Shown in pieces: positions 8,911-16,283 of a DNA stretch of 62,534 nt. The stretch covers positions 1 through 62,534 of the forward strand of contig JACPDR010000029.1 in NCBI GenBank assembly GCA_016183935.1, read 5' to 3'. This stretch comes from Caulobacterales bacterium (GTDB lineage Bacteria; Pseudomonadota; Alphaproteobacteria; Caulobacterales; Caulobacteraceae). The notes under the pieces were generated by a model that did no database searches, was not told the DNA's origin, and was given only the letters and a program-made list of their open reading frames with translations. Within the stretch, counting starts at the first letter, position 1, and every line of letters begins with the position of its first letter. A program made the position numbers and the translations under genes.

Positions 8911-10223
8911 GCCGTCAGCCTCGCCATGGCTTCATCGAGAGGCACGGAGATCTTCTCGCCCGTGGCGCGGCGCTTGAGCTCGACCACGCCGTCGGCGAGA
9001 CCCTTGGGTCCGATGGTCAGCTGCCAGGGAACGCCGATCAGGTCGGCCGTGGCGAACTTGGCGCCGGGCCGCTCGTCGGTGTCGTCGTAGAGCACCTCCT
9101 TGCCGGCGGCCTCCAGTTTGGCGACCGCGTCCTCGCAGGCGGCGGAGACGGCCTCGTCGGAGGCGCGCAGGTTGATGACGACCACGTCGAACGGCGCCAC
9201 GGCGTCGGGCCAGATGATGCCGCCCTCGTCGTGGCTGGCCTCGATGATGGCGCCCAGCAGGCGCGACACGCCGACGCCGTAGCTGCCCATGTGAACCGGC
9301 GCGTCCTTGCCGTCGGGGCCGGCGACGAAGGCCTTCATCGGGACGGAGTATTTGGTCCCGAAGTAGAAGATGTGGCCGACCTCGATGCCGCGGGCGGCCA
9401 GACGGTCGGCCTCGGACGTCTCGCTCTCGAAGCGCGCGGCGTCGTGCATTTCCTCGGTCGCCGCATACAACGACGTTCGCTGATCAACGATTGATTGGAG
9501 ATCGTTCCAGTCCACGTCGGCGCCGGGGGCGGGCATCTCGACCAGCTTGCGGTCGCAGAAGACGGCGCTCTCTCCGGTGTCGGCCAGGACGATGAACTCG
9601 TGGCTGAGGTCGCCGCCGATCGGCCCCGTGTCGGCGCGCATCGGAACGGCCTTCAGCCCCATGCGGGCGAAGGTGTTGAGGTAGGCCACGAACATGCGGT
9701 TGTAGGCCTGGCGGGCCGAGGCCTCGTCGATGTCGAAACTGTAGGCGTCCTTCATCAGGAACTCGCGGCCGCGCATCACGCCGAAGCGGGGGCGGCGCTC
9801 GTCGCGGAATTTCCACTGGATGTGGAAGAGGTTGAGCGGCAGCGCCTTGTAGCTCTTCACGAAGCCCCGGAAGATGTCGGTGATCATCTCCTCGTTGGTG
9901 GGCCCGTAGAGCAGTTCGCGCTCGTGCCGGTCGGTGATGCGCAGCATCTCGGGGCCGTAGGCGTCGTAGCGGCCCGACTCGCGCCACAGATCGGCGAGCT
10001 GGAGGGTGGGCATGAGCAGTTCGACGGCCCCTGCCCGCTCCTGCTCCTCGCGCACGATCTGCTCGATCTTGTTCAGCACCCGCAGGCCCAGCGGCAACCA
10101 GGCGTAGATGCCGGCGGCCTCCTGCTTGATCAGGCCGGCGCGCAGCATCAGCTGGTGCGAGACGATCTGGGCGTCCGAGGGCGCCTCTTTCAGGGTGGGG
10201 AGGAAGTAGCGCGACAGGCGCAT
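8907..10223 (-). CDS. proS: prolyl-tRNA synthetase, short alphaproteobacterial form
   Basis: ProS charges tRNA-Pro. The 438-residue length fits the short bacterial ProRS lacking the cis-editing insertion of the E. coli type (about 570 residues). Class II motifs are present: motif 1 near [17 protein letters not shown], motif 2 in [17 protein letters not shown], motif 3 in [14 protein letters not shown], plus [11 protein letters not shown]. The C-terminal anticodon-binding domain holds [19 protein letters not shown]. Because cis-editing is absent, mischarged Ala-tRNA-Pro would need a separate deacylase. It heads the proS-lolC/E-lolD unit. Confidence 0.95.
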   Translation of the reverse strand: MRLSRYFLPTLKEAPSDAQIVSHQLMLRAGLIKQEAAGIYAWLPLGLRVLNKIEQIVREEQERAGAVELLMPTLQLADLWRESGRYDAYGPEMLRITDRHERELLYGPTNEEMITDIFRGFVKSYKALPLNLFHIQWKFRDERRPRFGVMRGREFLMKDAYSFDIDEASARQAYNRMFVAYLNTFARMGLKAVPMRADTGPIGGDLSHEFIVLADTGESAVFCDRKLVEMPAPGADVDWNDLQSIVDQRTSLYAATEEMHDAARFESETSEADRLAARGIEVGHIFYFGTKYSVPMKAFVAGPDGKDAPVHMGSYGVGVSRLLGAIIEASHDEGGIIWPDAVAPFDVVVINLRASDEAVSAACEDAVAKLEAAGKEVLYDDTDERPGAKFATADLIGVPWQLTIGPKGLADGVVELKRRATGEKISVPLDEAMARLTA

Positions 10224-10314
10224 GGGCGGAATCCGGCGAACAGAGGTGGAGCACCGCTTTAGCCGGGACGACGGGGCGAAAGCTAGGCGGTCGTGGCCAA
10301 ACGCGCGGATTGGC

Positions 10315-10653
10315 TCACGGATGCGGCAGGCCGATGCCGTAGCGGGCGGCGAGATACGGGATGATGGCGTGGTCCTGCAGGAAGCGGCGGCCGGTGGCCT
10401 CGCTGGTTTCCGCCTCCGGCCAGTCGAAGTCCCCGTCGAGCACGAGGATGGGGCAGGACTGGTGCTCCTCGCCGACCAGGTCGATCACCGGCGGGCGAGG
10501 CCGCGGGAAGTTGAGGCGGGTGATCTCCAGCTGGTTCTTGAGCGCCGGGTAGAAGGCCAGCACGCCCTCGACGAAGGCGCCGGCCGGGCAGAACCACGGG
10601 CCGCCGACATCGTCGGTCCAGTCCGGATCGATCAGGAACAGGCGGTCGGTCAT
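10315..10653 (-). CDS. DUF3088 family protein
   Basis: This 112-residue protein has the DUF3088 pattern: [10 protein letters not shown], then [17 protein letters not shown] with one cysteine, [20 protein letters not shown], and a C-terminal [13 protein letters not shown]. The pattern recalls a thioredoxin/glutaredoxin-like fold with a lone Cys near FCPA. The function is unknown. It lies 1 bp behind the DUF1467 gene, as the last gene of the mce-DUF1467-DUF3088 run. Confidence 0.7.
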   Translation of the reverse strand: MTDRLFLIDPDWTDDVGGPWFCPAGAFVEGVLAFYPALKNQLEITRLNFPRPRPPVIDLVGEEHQSCPILVLDGDFDWPEAETSEATGRRFLQDHAIIPYLAARYGIGLPHP

Positions 10654-10654
10654 G

Positions 10655-10924
10655 TCAGCCTCCGGGCGGAGTGAGGTCGGGCAGCGGCATCCAGCCGATA
10701 TAGACGAGCGCCATGACCACCAACCAGACGATCAGGGCGACCCAGCTGGTGGTGAGGAATTTGCGCTTCAGCTGCGGCTGAACCGGCGCGCCCCACTGGC
10801 CGCCGTCGGTCGGGCGCTCCTGATCGGCCTGGTTCATGCCCAGCGGCAGGATGGCGAAGAGGACGACCCACCAGCAGACGATGTAGATCGCCAGCATGGT
10901 GACGGGGCCGATCGGCATATCCAT
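10655..10924 (-). CDS. DUF1467 family small membrane protein
   Basis: This 89-residue protein has two membrane helices (about residues 9-28 and 58-80) with a charged loop between, including LGMNQADQERP. It matches DUF1467, which in alphaproteobacteria often follows methylmalonyl-CoA epimerase. I chose the start ATG 10924 because it overlaps the epimerase stop (ATGA) and GGAG lies upstream; another in-frame ATG lies 6 bp inside. The function is unknown. Confidence 0.8.
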   Translation of the reverse strand: MDMPIGPVTMLAIYIVCWWVVLFAILPLGMNQADQERPTDGGQWGAPVQPQLKRKFLTTSWVALIVWLVVMALVYIGWMPLPDLTPPGG

Positions 10925-11349
10925 CAGTGGGCTCCGTCTTTCGGGGTTTCCATCAGTTCGACCAGCACGCCGCCCATGTCCTTCGGGTGCACGAAGAGGA
11001 TCGGCGTGCCGTGGGCCCCGATGCGCGGCTCGCCCGTGCCGAGGATGGTGGCGCCCTTCGCCCTGAGCGCGTCGCGGGCGGCGAGGATGTCCTCGACCTC
11101 GAAACAGACGTGGTGCTGGCCGCCCTTCGGGTTCTTGGCCAGAAAGCCGTGGATCGGCGAATCGTCGCCCAGCGGCTCGATCAGTTCGATCTGGGCGTTG
11201 GGCAGGTCGACGAAGCAGACGCGCACGCCCTGCGCCGGCAGGTCGAAGGGGGCGTGGGCCCGGGTGGCGCCGAGCAGGTCGCGATACATCGCGACGCTGG
11301 CGTCTATGGACGGGGTGGCTACGCCGACGTGGTTGAGTCTTCCGATCAT
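10924..11349 (-). CDS. mce: methylmalonyl-CoA epimerase
   Basis: Mce interconverts the (S) and (R) forms of methylmalonyl-CoA in propionyl-CoA breakdown. The 141-residue protein has two glyoxalase/VOC modules. Metal-ligand histidines are seen in LNHVGVATPSID (residue 6), in GQHHVCFEVEDI (near residue 78) and with the closing Glu in GVLVELMET. The family motif LLGATRAHA follows the first module. The gene is first in a tight unit with DUF1467 and DUF3088; the mutase genes are not in the window. Confidence 0.92.
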   Translation of the reverse strand: MIGRLNHVGVATPSIDASVAMYRDLLGATRAHAPFDLPAQGVRVCFVDLPNAQIELIEPLGDDSPIHGFLAKNPKGGQHHVCFEVEDILAARDALRAKGATILGTGEPRIGAHGTPILFVHPKDMGGVLVELMETPKDGAH

Positions 11350-11520
11350 GGGATGGACTTAGCCGGTCTGCGGGCGCGGGAGAAGGCGAGCCATGGTCGC
11401 GGCGCACCGCCATTTCGACGCGGTCCGCCATTGCCTTGCCTCCTTCCATGAGGGAGGCTTTCGCCGTGGCGTCCGCGACCGGTGTGCGGCATGAGCGACT
11501 CCTGAGGTCTTGCTGAAAAA

Positions 11521-12621
11521 ATGGCGCCTGGCAGCTTCCGCTTCGAAGGCTTCTCCCTTGATGTCCGCGACCGCCAACTCAGGCGCAACGGCGCGACGGT
11601 GGAGTTGAACGGCCGTTATCTCGATGCGCTGGCCCTGCTGGTGCGCGAGCAGGGCCGGTTGGTCTCGAAGGACCGCTTCCTTGAGGAAGTCTGGCGCGGC
11701 GTCCCCGTCACCGACGAGGCCCTCACCCAATGCATCAAGACGCTGCGGCGCCAGCTCGGGGACGACGCCGGCAAGCCGCGCTTCATCGAGACGGTTCCCA
11801 AGCACGGCTACCGCTTCATCGCTCCGGTCGAGTTGAATGACGTCGAGCCGAGGGTGCATGCTTCGCCGTCGCCGGCGACCGCTGCGCAAGCCGCCCGCAC
11901 CTATTCCTGGCCGCAGTTCGGGCTGCTGGGCGGGGCGGGAATGGTCGGAGGCGGCGTCGCGGGCGTTTTCATCGGCCTGTTCTATGGATTCGGCGCCGCC
12001 CCGGAGCCCTTGCAGGCCGGCATGGGCGCGGCGTCGGTGCTGCTCGTTCTGGTCTGCCTCAGCGTCGTCCTCGGGCTGATCGCAGGCGGCGGGGTCGGCT
12101 TCGGCATCGCGGCGGCGGGGTTCGCGCCCGCCCGGCCGTGGCTGTGGAGCATCGCGGGCGGCGCCTTCGGCGGACTGCTCACGGGCGCCTTCGGCAAGCT
12201 GATCGGCCTCGACGCATTCAACCTGCTGTTCGGCCAGTCTCCAGGCGCCATCACCGGGGCGGCCGAGGGCGCGCTGCTCGGGGGCGCGCTGGGGCTGGGG
12301 GCGTGGCTGGCCCGTTGCTTCCCCGGCCCGCCGCGGCTGACGCCCAGCTTCGCCGCCGGCGGTCTGGCCGGGGCCGCCGCCGGGATGATCGTTCCCCTGC
12401 TTGGCGGACGGCTGATGGGCGGCAGCCTCGATCTGCTGGCCCGCCGCTTTCCGGAATCCCGCCTGAGTCTGGACCAGATCGGCGCCGTGTTCGGCGAGAG
12501 CGGCCTCGGGCCTGTCAGCCAGATCGTGACAGGCGGGATCGAAGGCCTGCTGTTCGGCGGCTGCGTGGTGGGCGCGATGATGCTGGCGCGGCGCGCGATC
12601 ACCAGATCCGCCCCAAGATAA
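11521..12621 (+). CDS. membrane-anchored winged-helix transcriptional regulator (OmpR/ToxR-type DNA-binding domain)
   Basis: This 366-residue protein begins with an OmpR-type winged helix (about residues 5-100): FRFEGFSLDVRDRQLRRNG, then LDALALLVREQGRLVSKDRF, then the recognition region TDEALTQCIKTLRRQLGDD and the wing FIETVPKHGYRFIAPVE. A linker leads to a glycine/alanine-rich membrane domain from about residue 135, with five to six hydrophobic segments and no periplasmic sensor domain. It therefore resembles CadC/ToxR-type one-component regulators but with a polytopic sensor region. ATG 11521 is the only start after an in-frame TGA, and its Shine-Dalgarno is poor (GAGG lies 16 bases off). 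Confidence 0.75.
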   Translation: MAPGSFRFEGFSLDVRDRQLRRNGATVELNGRYLDALALLVREQGRLVSKDRFLEEVWRGVPVTDEALTQCIKTLRRQLGDDAGKPRFIETVPKHGYRFIAPVELNDVEPRVHASPSPATAAQAARTYSWPQFGLLGGAGMVGGGVAGVFIGLFYGFGAAPEPLQAGMGAASVLLVLVCLSVVLGLIAGGGVGFGIAAAGFAPARPWLWSIAGGAFGGLLTGAFGKLIGLDAFNLLFGQSPGAITGAAEGALLGGALGLGAWLARCFPGPPRLTPSFAAGGLAGAAAGMIVPLLGGRLMGGSLDLLARRFPESRLSLDQIGAVFGESGLGPVSQIVTGGIEGLLFGGCVVGAMMLARRAITRSAPR

Positions 12622-12650
12622 AGGGCTGGCGACCCACCGGCCGCCAGCCC
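12615..12650 (-). terminator. Rho-independent terminator of the rpsB-tsf unit
   Basis: A perfect 9-bp stem, GGGCTGGCG at 12623-12631 with CGCCAGCCC at 12642-12650, is read on the minus strand and is followed by TTTATCTT. It lies 45 bp behind the tsf stop. The converging regulator gene on the plus strand ends at its edge, so it may serve both. Confidence 0.7.
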
Positions 12651-12695
12651 TCCAACAGTCGTCGTCCCTGCCTCCCGCTCGGGAGAGGAAGGGGT

Positions 12696-13637
12696 TCAGG
12701 CGCCGCCGGTCATCGAGGCGACTTCGGTGGCGAAGTCCGGACCCTCGACCTTCTCGACGCCTTCGCCCAGCGCCAGGCGGACGAAGCCGGCCAGATGCAG
12801 GCCGGGCGCACCCAGTTCCTTGCCGGTGTCGGCGACCAGCTGTTCGATGGTCACGTCCGGGTTCATCACGAACGGCTGCTTGGTCAGCACCACGTCCTTC
12901 TGGAATTTGGCGATCTGACCCGAGACGATCTTCTCGATCATGTTCTCGGGGCGGCCTTCTTCCTTGGCCTTCTCGGTCAGGACTTCGCGTTCCTTCTCGA
13001 TGGCGGCCGGGTCCAGGTCGTCGGTGTTGAGCGACAGCGGGGCCGTGGCGGCCACGTGCATGGCGATCTTGCGGCCCAGTTCGCGCAGGGCGGCCTTGTC
13101 GCCGCCGCCGTGCAGGGCGACCAGCACGCCGATGCGGCCGAGACCCGGCGACACCGCGTTGTGGACGTACGACGCTACGACGCCCTCGTCGACCGACAGG
13201 CGGGCGGCGCGGCGCAGCTGCATGTTCTCGCCGACGGTGGCGATCAGCTGGGTGACCTCGTCCTGGACCGTCTTGCCGGCTTCCAGCTCAGCGCCGTGCA
13301 GGCCTTCGACGGAGGCGTGCTCGAGGCCCAGCTGGGCGAACTTCTTGGCGGCGTTCTGGAACAGGTCGTTACGGGCGACGAAGTCCGTCTCGGCGTTGAA
13401 CTCGATGGCGGCGCCGACTTCACCGGCTCCGACTTCTTTCGAGGCGACGGCCACCAGGCCCTCGGCGGCGACGCGGTCGGCCTTCTTGGCGGCCTTGGAC
13501 AGGCCCTTGGCGCGCAGCCAGTCGATGGCGGCGTTGATGTCGCCGTCGGTTTCCTGAAGGGCCTTCTTGCAGTCCATCATGCCGACGCCGGACTTGGCGC
13601 GCAGTTCCATCACGAGGGCGGCGGTGATCTCGGCCAT
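12696..13637 (-). CDS. tsf: translation elongation factor Ts
   Basis: EF-Ts is the GDP/GTP exchange factor for EF-Tu. The 313-residue protein has the N-terminal UBA-like domain ([16 protein letters not shown], then INAAIDWLR) and the EF-Tu contact motif [11 protein letters not shown]. Two later repeat domains include [13 protein letters not shown] and [19 protein letters not shown]. It follows rpsB by about 100 bp in the conserved rpsB-tsf order and ends before a terminator hairpin. Confidence 0.97.
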   Translation of the reverse strand: MAEITAALVMELRAKSGVGMMDCKKALQETDGDINAAIDWLRAKGLSKAAKKADRVAAEGLVAVASKEVGAGEVGAAIEFNAETDFVARNDLFQNAAKKFAQLGLEHASVEGLHGAELEAGKTVQDEVTQLIATVGENMQLRRAARLSVDEGVVASYVHNAVSPGLGRIGVLVALHGGGDKAALRELGRKIAMHVAATAPLSLNTDDLDPAAIEKEREVLTEKAKEEGRPENMIEKIVSGQIAKFQKDVVLTKQPFVMNPDVTIEQLVADTGKELGAPGLHLAGFVRLALGEGVEKVEGPDFATEVASMTGGA

Positions 13638-13734
13638 GGGGTGTTCTCCTTGGAGTATGCGTATGCGGAACGGCCGGACCCTGTTCCGGGTCCGGCCGCG
13701 TATTCAGGTCGCCGTCGAGGAAGGCGGAGGTCGG

Positions 13735-14583
13735 TTAGACCTGGGCCGGCTCGGTTTCGACGGCGTCGTTGGCTTCCGAAGTCGCTTCCTTGGCGGCTTC
13801 GTCGGCGACCGGGGGCTCTTCCGCGGCCGGGGCCTCGGCGGCGGCGATCATTTCCTCGGCGACGGCTTCCGTGCCGGCCGGGGCGGCGTCTTCAGCCTTG
13901 GCCTTGGGGGCCTTGGCTTCGCGCAGCATCGGCTCGTCCGGATTGACGGCGGCGCCCAGGTCCACGCCCGACGAAGCAGCACCGGCGGCGAGGCCGTCGA
14001 GGACGGCGTCGGCGATCAGGTCGCAGTAGGTCTGGATGGCGCGGGCGGCGTCGTCGTTGCCCGGGATCGGATAGGTGATGCCGTCCGGATCCGAGTTGGT
14101 GTCGAGGATGGCGATGATCGGGATGTTCAGCTTGCGGGCCTCAAGGATGGCGATGGCCTCCTTGTTGGTGTCGATCACGAACATGATGTCGGGGATGCCG
14201 CCCATGTCCTTGATGCCGCCCAGCGACAGCTCGAGCTTGTCCTTCTCGCGCTGCAGGTTGAGCAGCTCCTTCTTGACCCGGCCTTCGCCGCCGCCTTCCA
14301 GCAGGCCTTCCAGCTCGCGCAGGCGGGCGATCGAGCCCGACACGGTGCGCCAGTTGGTCAGGGTGCCGCCGAGCCAGCGGTTGTTCATGTAGTACTGGGC
14401 GCAGCGCTGGGCGGCCTCGGCGACCGGATCGGCGGCCTGGCGCTTGGTGCCGACGAACAGCACGCGACCGCCCTTGGCGGCGACTTCGCGCACGGCGACC
14501 AGGGCCTGGTGCAGCAGCGGGATGGTCTGCGACAGGTCGATGATGTGGATGTTCGAGCGCGAGCCGAAGATGTAGCGGTCCAT
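13735..14583 (-). CDS. rpsB: 30S ribosomal protein S2, 5' end missing
   Basis: S2 assembles late onto the 30S body. From ATG 14583 onward the protein is normal: [70 protein letters not shown], then an acidic alanine-rich tail common in alphaproteobacteria. S2 similarity continues in frame upstream as HQTHRWNPK to 14610 and then stops abruptly. The expected first 19 or so residues (the MRxLLEAGxHFG region) are replaced by unrelated sequence. No ATG, GTG or TTG occurs in frame between the TAG at 14710-14712 and ATG 14583. A deletion of about 60 bp, real or from assembly, is inferred. Confidence 0.9.
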   Translation of the reverse strand: MDRYIFGSRSNIHIIDLSQTIPLLHQALVAVREVAAKGGRVLFVGTKRQAADPVAEAAQRCAQYYMNNRWLGGTLTNWRTVSGSIARLRELEGLLEGGGEGRVKKELLNLQREKDKLELSLGGIKDMGGIPDIMFVIDTNKEAIAILEARKLNIPIIAILDTNSDPDGITYPIPGNDDAARAIQTYCDLIADAVLDGLAAGAASSGVDLGAAVNPDEPMLREAKAPKAKAEDAAPAGTEAVAEEMIAAAEAPAAEEPPVADEAAKEATSEANDAVETEPAQV

Positions 14584-14626
14584 CTTCGGGTTCCAGCGGT
14601 GCGTCTGGTGTGCGCGGGCGATTAAA

Positions 14627-14640
14627 GGACCATCTGGTCC
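14627..14640 (-). promoter_or_regulatory. small hairpin in the rpsB leader
   Basis: On the minus strand the leader reads GGACCA-GA-TGGTCC followed by TTTAA, just ahead of the abnormal rpsB 5' end. S2 autoregulates through its leader in many bacteria; whether this stem is part of that, or a relic at a deletion junction, cannot be told. The rest of 14641-14802 holds the divergent promoters of rpsB and the next gene, with no recognisable motif. Confidence 0.3.
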
Positions 14641-14779
14641 CTCGGAACGGAGCGGACAGGGATGTCTCCCCTGAACGCGCCTCGTCCGCGTGCGAAGTGC
14701 GGGCGGCTTCTAGGCGGGATAGGGGGAAAAGGCAAGCGGCGCGGCGCCGATCTCGCCAGCGTCGCATAACAGCGCTATT

Positions 14780-14801
14780 GTGAAGTCGGGAGGGACTTCA
14801 C
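14780..14801 (+). promoter_or_regulatory. hairpin presenting the Shine-Dalgarno in its loop
   Basis: GTGAAGTC (14780-14787) and GACTTCAC (14794-14801) form a perfect 8-bp inverted repeat. The six-base loop GGGAGG is exactly the Shine-Dalgarno of the gene starting at ATG 14803. In RNA this would be a stable stem ending one base before the start codon. Translational control is inferred. Confidence 0.5.
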
Positions 14802-14802
14802 C

Positions 14803-15477
14803 ATGAGCATCCGGAACCGGGCTTTCGTGGCCGGCGTGATCGCGGCCGCGGCCGTGGCGGGCGTGGCCACTTCGCAGCAGCAGCCGCCGTCGCCGGTCGC
14901 CGCCACCCAGGTCGCCCTGCCCCGGACCCGGGCGGACAACGCCGCCCTCGCCCAGGCGCGGCAGGACCCCGTCTCGGCCCGGCTGCGCGGCGCCCTGAAC
15001 CAGAACAAGGGCCTGACCGGCCTGTTGCAGCAGGTCGACGCCTCGCCCGTACCGGTGCTGGCGCCGGCCGAGATAGGCCTGCTCGACACGGCCGAGTTCA
15101 CCACCCGCGACCGGGTCTACATGCTGACCGTCCAGCGCGGCGAGCAGATCATCGAGATCTACGGCAGCGTGAAGGCCTATCAGTCGCCGCTGGCCGCCCC
15201 GGCGGTCCAAGCCCCGGCCACGACGGCGCCGCGAGGCCCGCGCATGGCCGCGGCCCGGGTTCCCGACGCCGCCGGCCGCGCGCTGGCGCAGGCGCGGGCG
15301 CGGGGCCTGACCAACATCCGCACCGAACGGACCGAGTATGGCGTCGACGTGACCTTCAACCGGTTCGGGGCCGCCTATAACGTCAGCTTCCTGTGCGAGG
15401 GCGCGCCGAACTGCACCGAGGCCGACGCCGTCGCCTTCGCCGCCGGGCTTCAGTTGATCGGCGGAGGCGCGTCGTGA
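14803..15477 (+). CDS. secreted hypothetical protein
   Basis: This 224-residue protein is unrecognised. Residues 1-23 form a signal peptide (hydrophobic core VAGVIAAAAVAGVA). Then comes a proline-rich stretch, a central region with LLDTAEFTTRDRVYMLTVQR, and an alanine/proline linker. A C-terminal segment reads RTERTEYGVDVTFNRFGAAY followed by two cysteines, C-E-G-A-P-N-C, that could pair as a disulfide. It overlaps the M23 lipoprotein gene by 4 bp (GTGA), so the two envelope proteins are probably made together. The start has its Shine-Dalgarno in a hairpin loop. Confidence 0.7.
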   Translation: MSIRNRAFVAGVIAAAAVAGVATSQQQPPSPVAATQVALPRTRADNAALAQARQDPVSARLRGALNQNKGLTGLLQQVDASPVPVLAPAEIGLLDTAEFTTRDRVYMLTVQRGEQIIEIYGSVKAYQSPLAAPAVQAPATTAPRGPRMAAARVPDAAGRALAQARARGLTNIRTERTEYGVDVTFNRFGAAYNVSFLCEGAPNCTEADAVAFAAGLQLIGGGAS

Positions 15478-16280
15478 GGCGGCTGGCCGTCGCCGGCCTG
15501 CTCCTGACGCTGACGGCCTGCGCGCCGGGCGGTTGCCAGCAGACGGGCACGCCGGAGACCGCCGATCCCGGGCCGGTGGAGGAGCCCCTGCCCGGCGATC
15601 CCGACCCGGCGCCGGAGCCCGAGCCCCCGGCGCCCGAGCCGGTCTCGTGGCCGCATGAGCCAGGCGGCGCCCTGTATCCCGGCTCGGGCTCGGGGGCGAC
15701 CGACGCCACCCTGTGGGCTGCGGGCATGCGCTTCCCGATCGAGGCCGGCCCGGCCTACGCCAACTCGCAGGTCTACGGCTACGGCGGCTATCTGGCGCCC
15801 GGACCCGGGGGCCAGTGCGACGCGCGCAACTACGCCTATCCGTGGCGCGACAACTTCTGCGAGACCCGCTCGTGGACCAACGGCATGTGCCCGGCCGGCA
15901 AGGGTCACCAGGGCCAGGACATCCGCCCGGCCACCTGCGAGAAGAAGGTCCATTGGGCGGTGGCGGCCGAGAGCGGGCGGGTCACCTCGATCGGCAGCTA
16001 CACGATCACCCTGCTGGGCGATTCCGGACGCATCTACCGCTATCTGCATCTCGACATGGCCGGGGTGCACGCCCTGTTCCCCGACGCCGCCTCGCGCAAC
16101 GTCACGCGGGGCCAGCATCTGGGCAAGGTCTCCTCGGACTTCGGCGGCAACGCCACCACCATCCACCTGCATTTCGAGATCAAGGCGCCGGTGGCCTCTG
16201 GCGGTGGGGCGACGGTGATGTTCGTGCCGACCTACTCCAGCTTGGTCGACAGCTACGCGCGGCTGCTGAGCGTCTCGTGA
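15474..16280 (+). CDS. M23 family peptidase, probable lipoprotein
   Basis: This 268-residue protein starts at GTG 15474, which overlaps the preceding stop. It has a lipoprotein signal, LLLTLTAC with Cys at residue 16, then a Pro/Glu-rich linker. The LytM/M23 domain shows GHQGQDIRPATC (H and D ligands), the VTSIGSYTITLLGDSGR stretch and the HLHFEIK ligand motif, so it should be an active zinc endopeptidase acting on peptidoglycan. Several cysteines (CDAR, CETR, MCPAG, TCEKK) suggest disulfides. Coupling with the upstream secreted protein suggests a shared envelope role. Confidence 0.82.
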   Translation: MRRLAVAGLLLTLTACAPGGCQQTGTPETADPGPVEEPLPGDPDPAPEPEPPAPEPVSWPHEPGGALYPGSGSGATDATLWAAGMRFPIEAGPAYANSQVYGYGGYLAPGPGGQCDARNYAYPWRDNFCETRSWTNGMCPAGKGHQGQDIRPATCEKKVHWAVAAESGRVTSIGSYTITLLGDSGRIYRYLHLDMAGVHALFPDAASRNVTRGQHLGKVSSDFGGNATTIHLHFEIKAPVASGGGATVMFVPTYSSLVDSYARLLSVS

Positions 16281-16283
16281 GGC

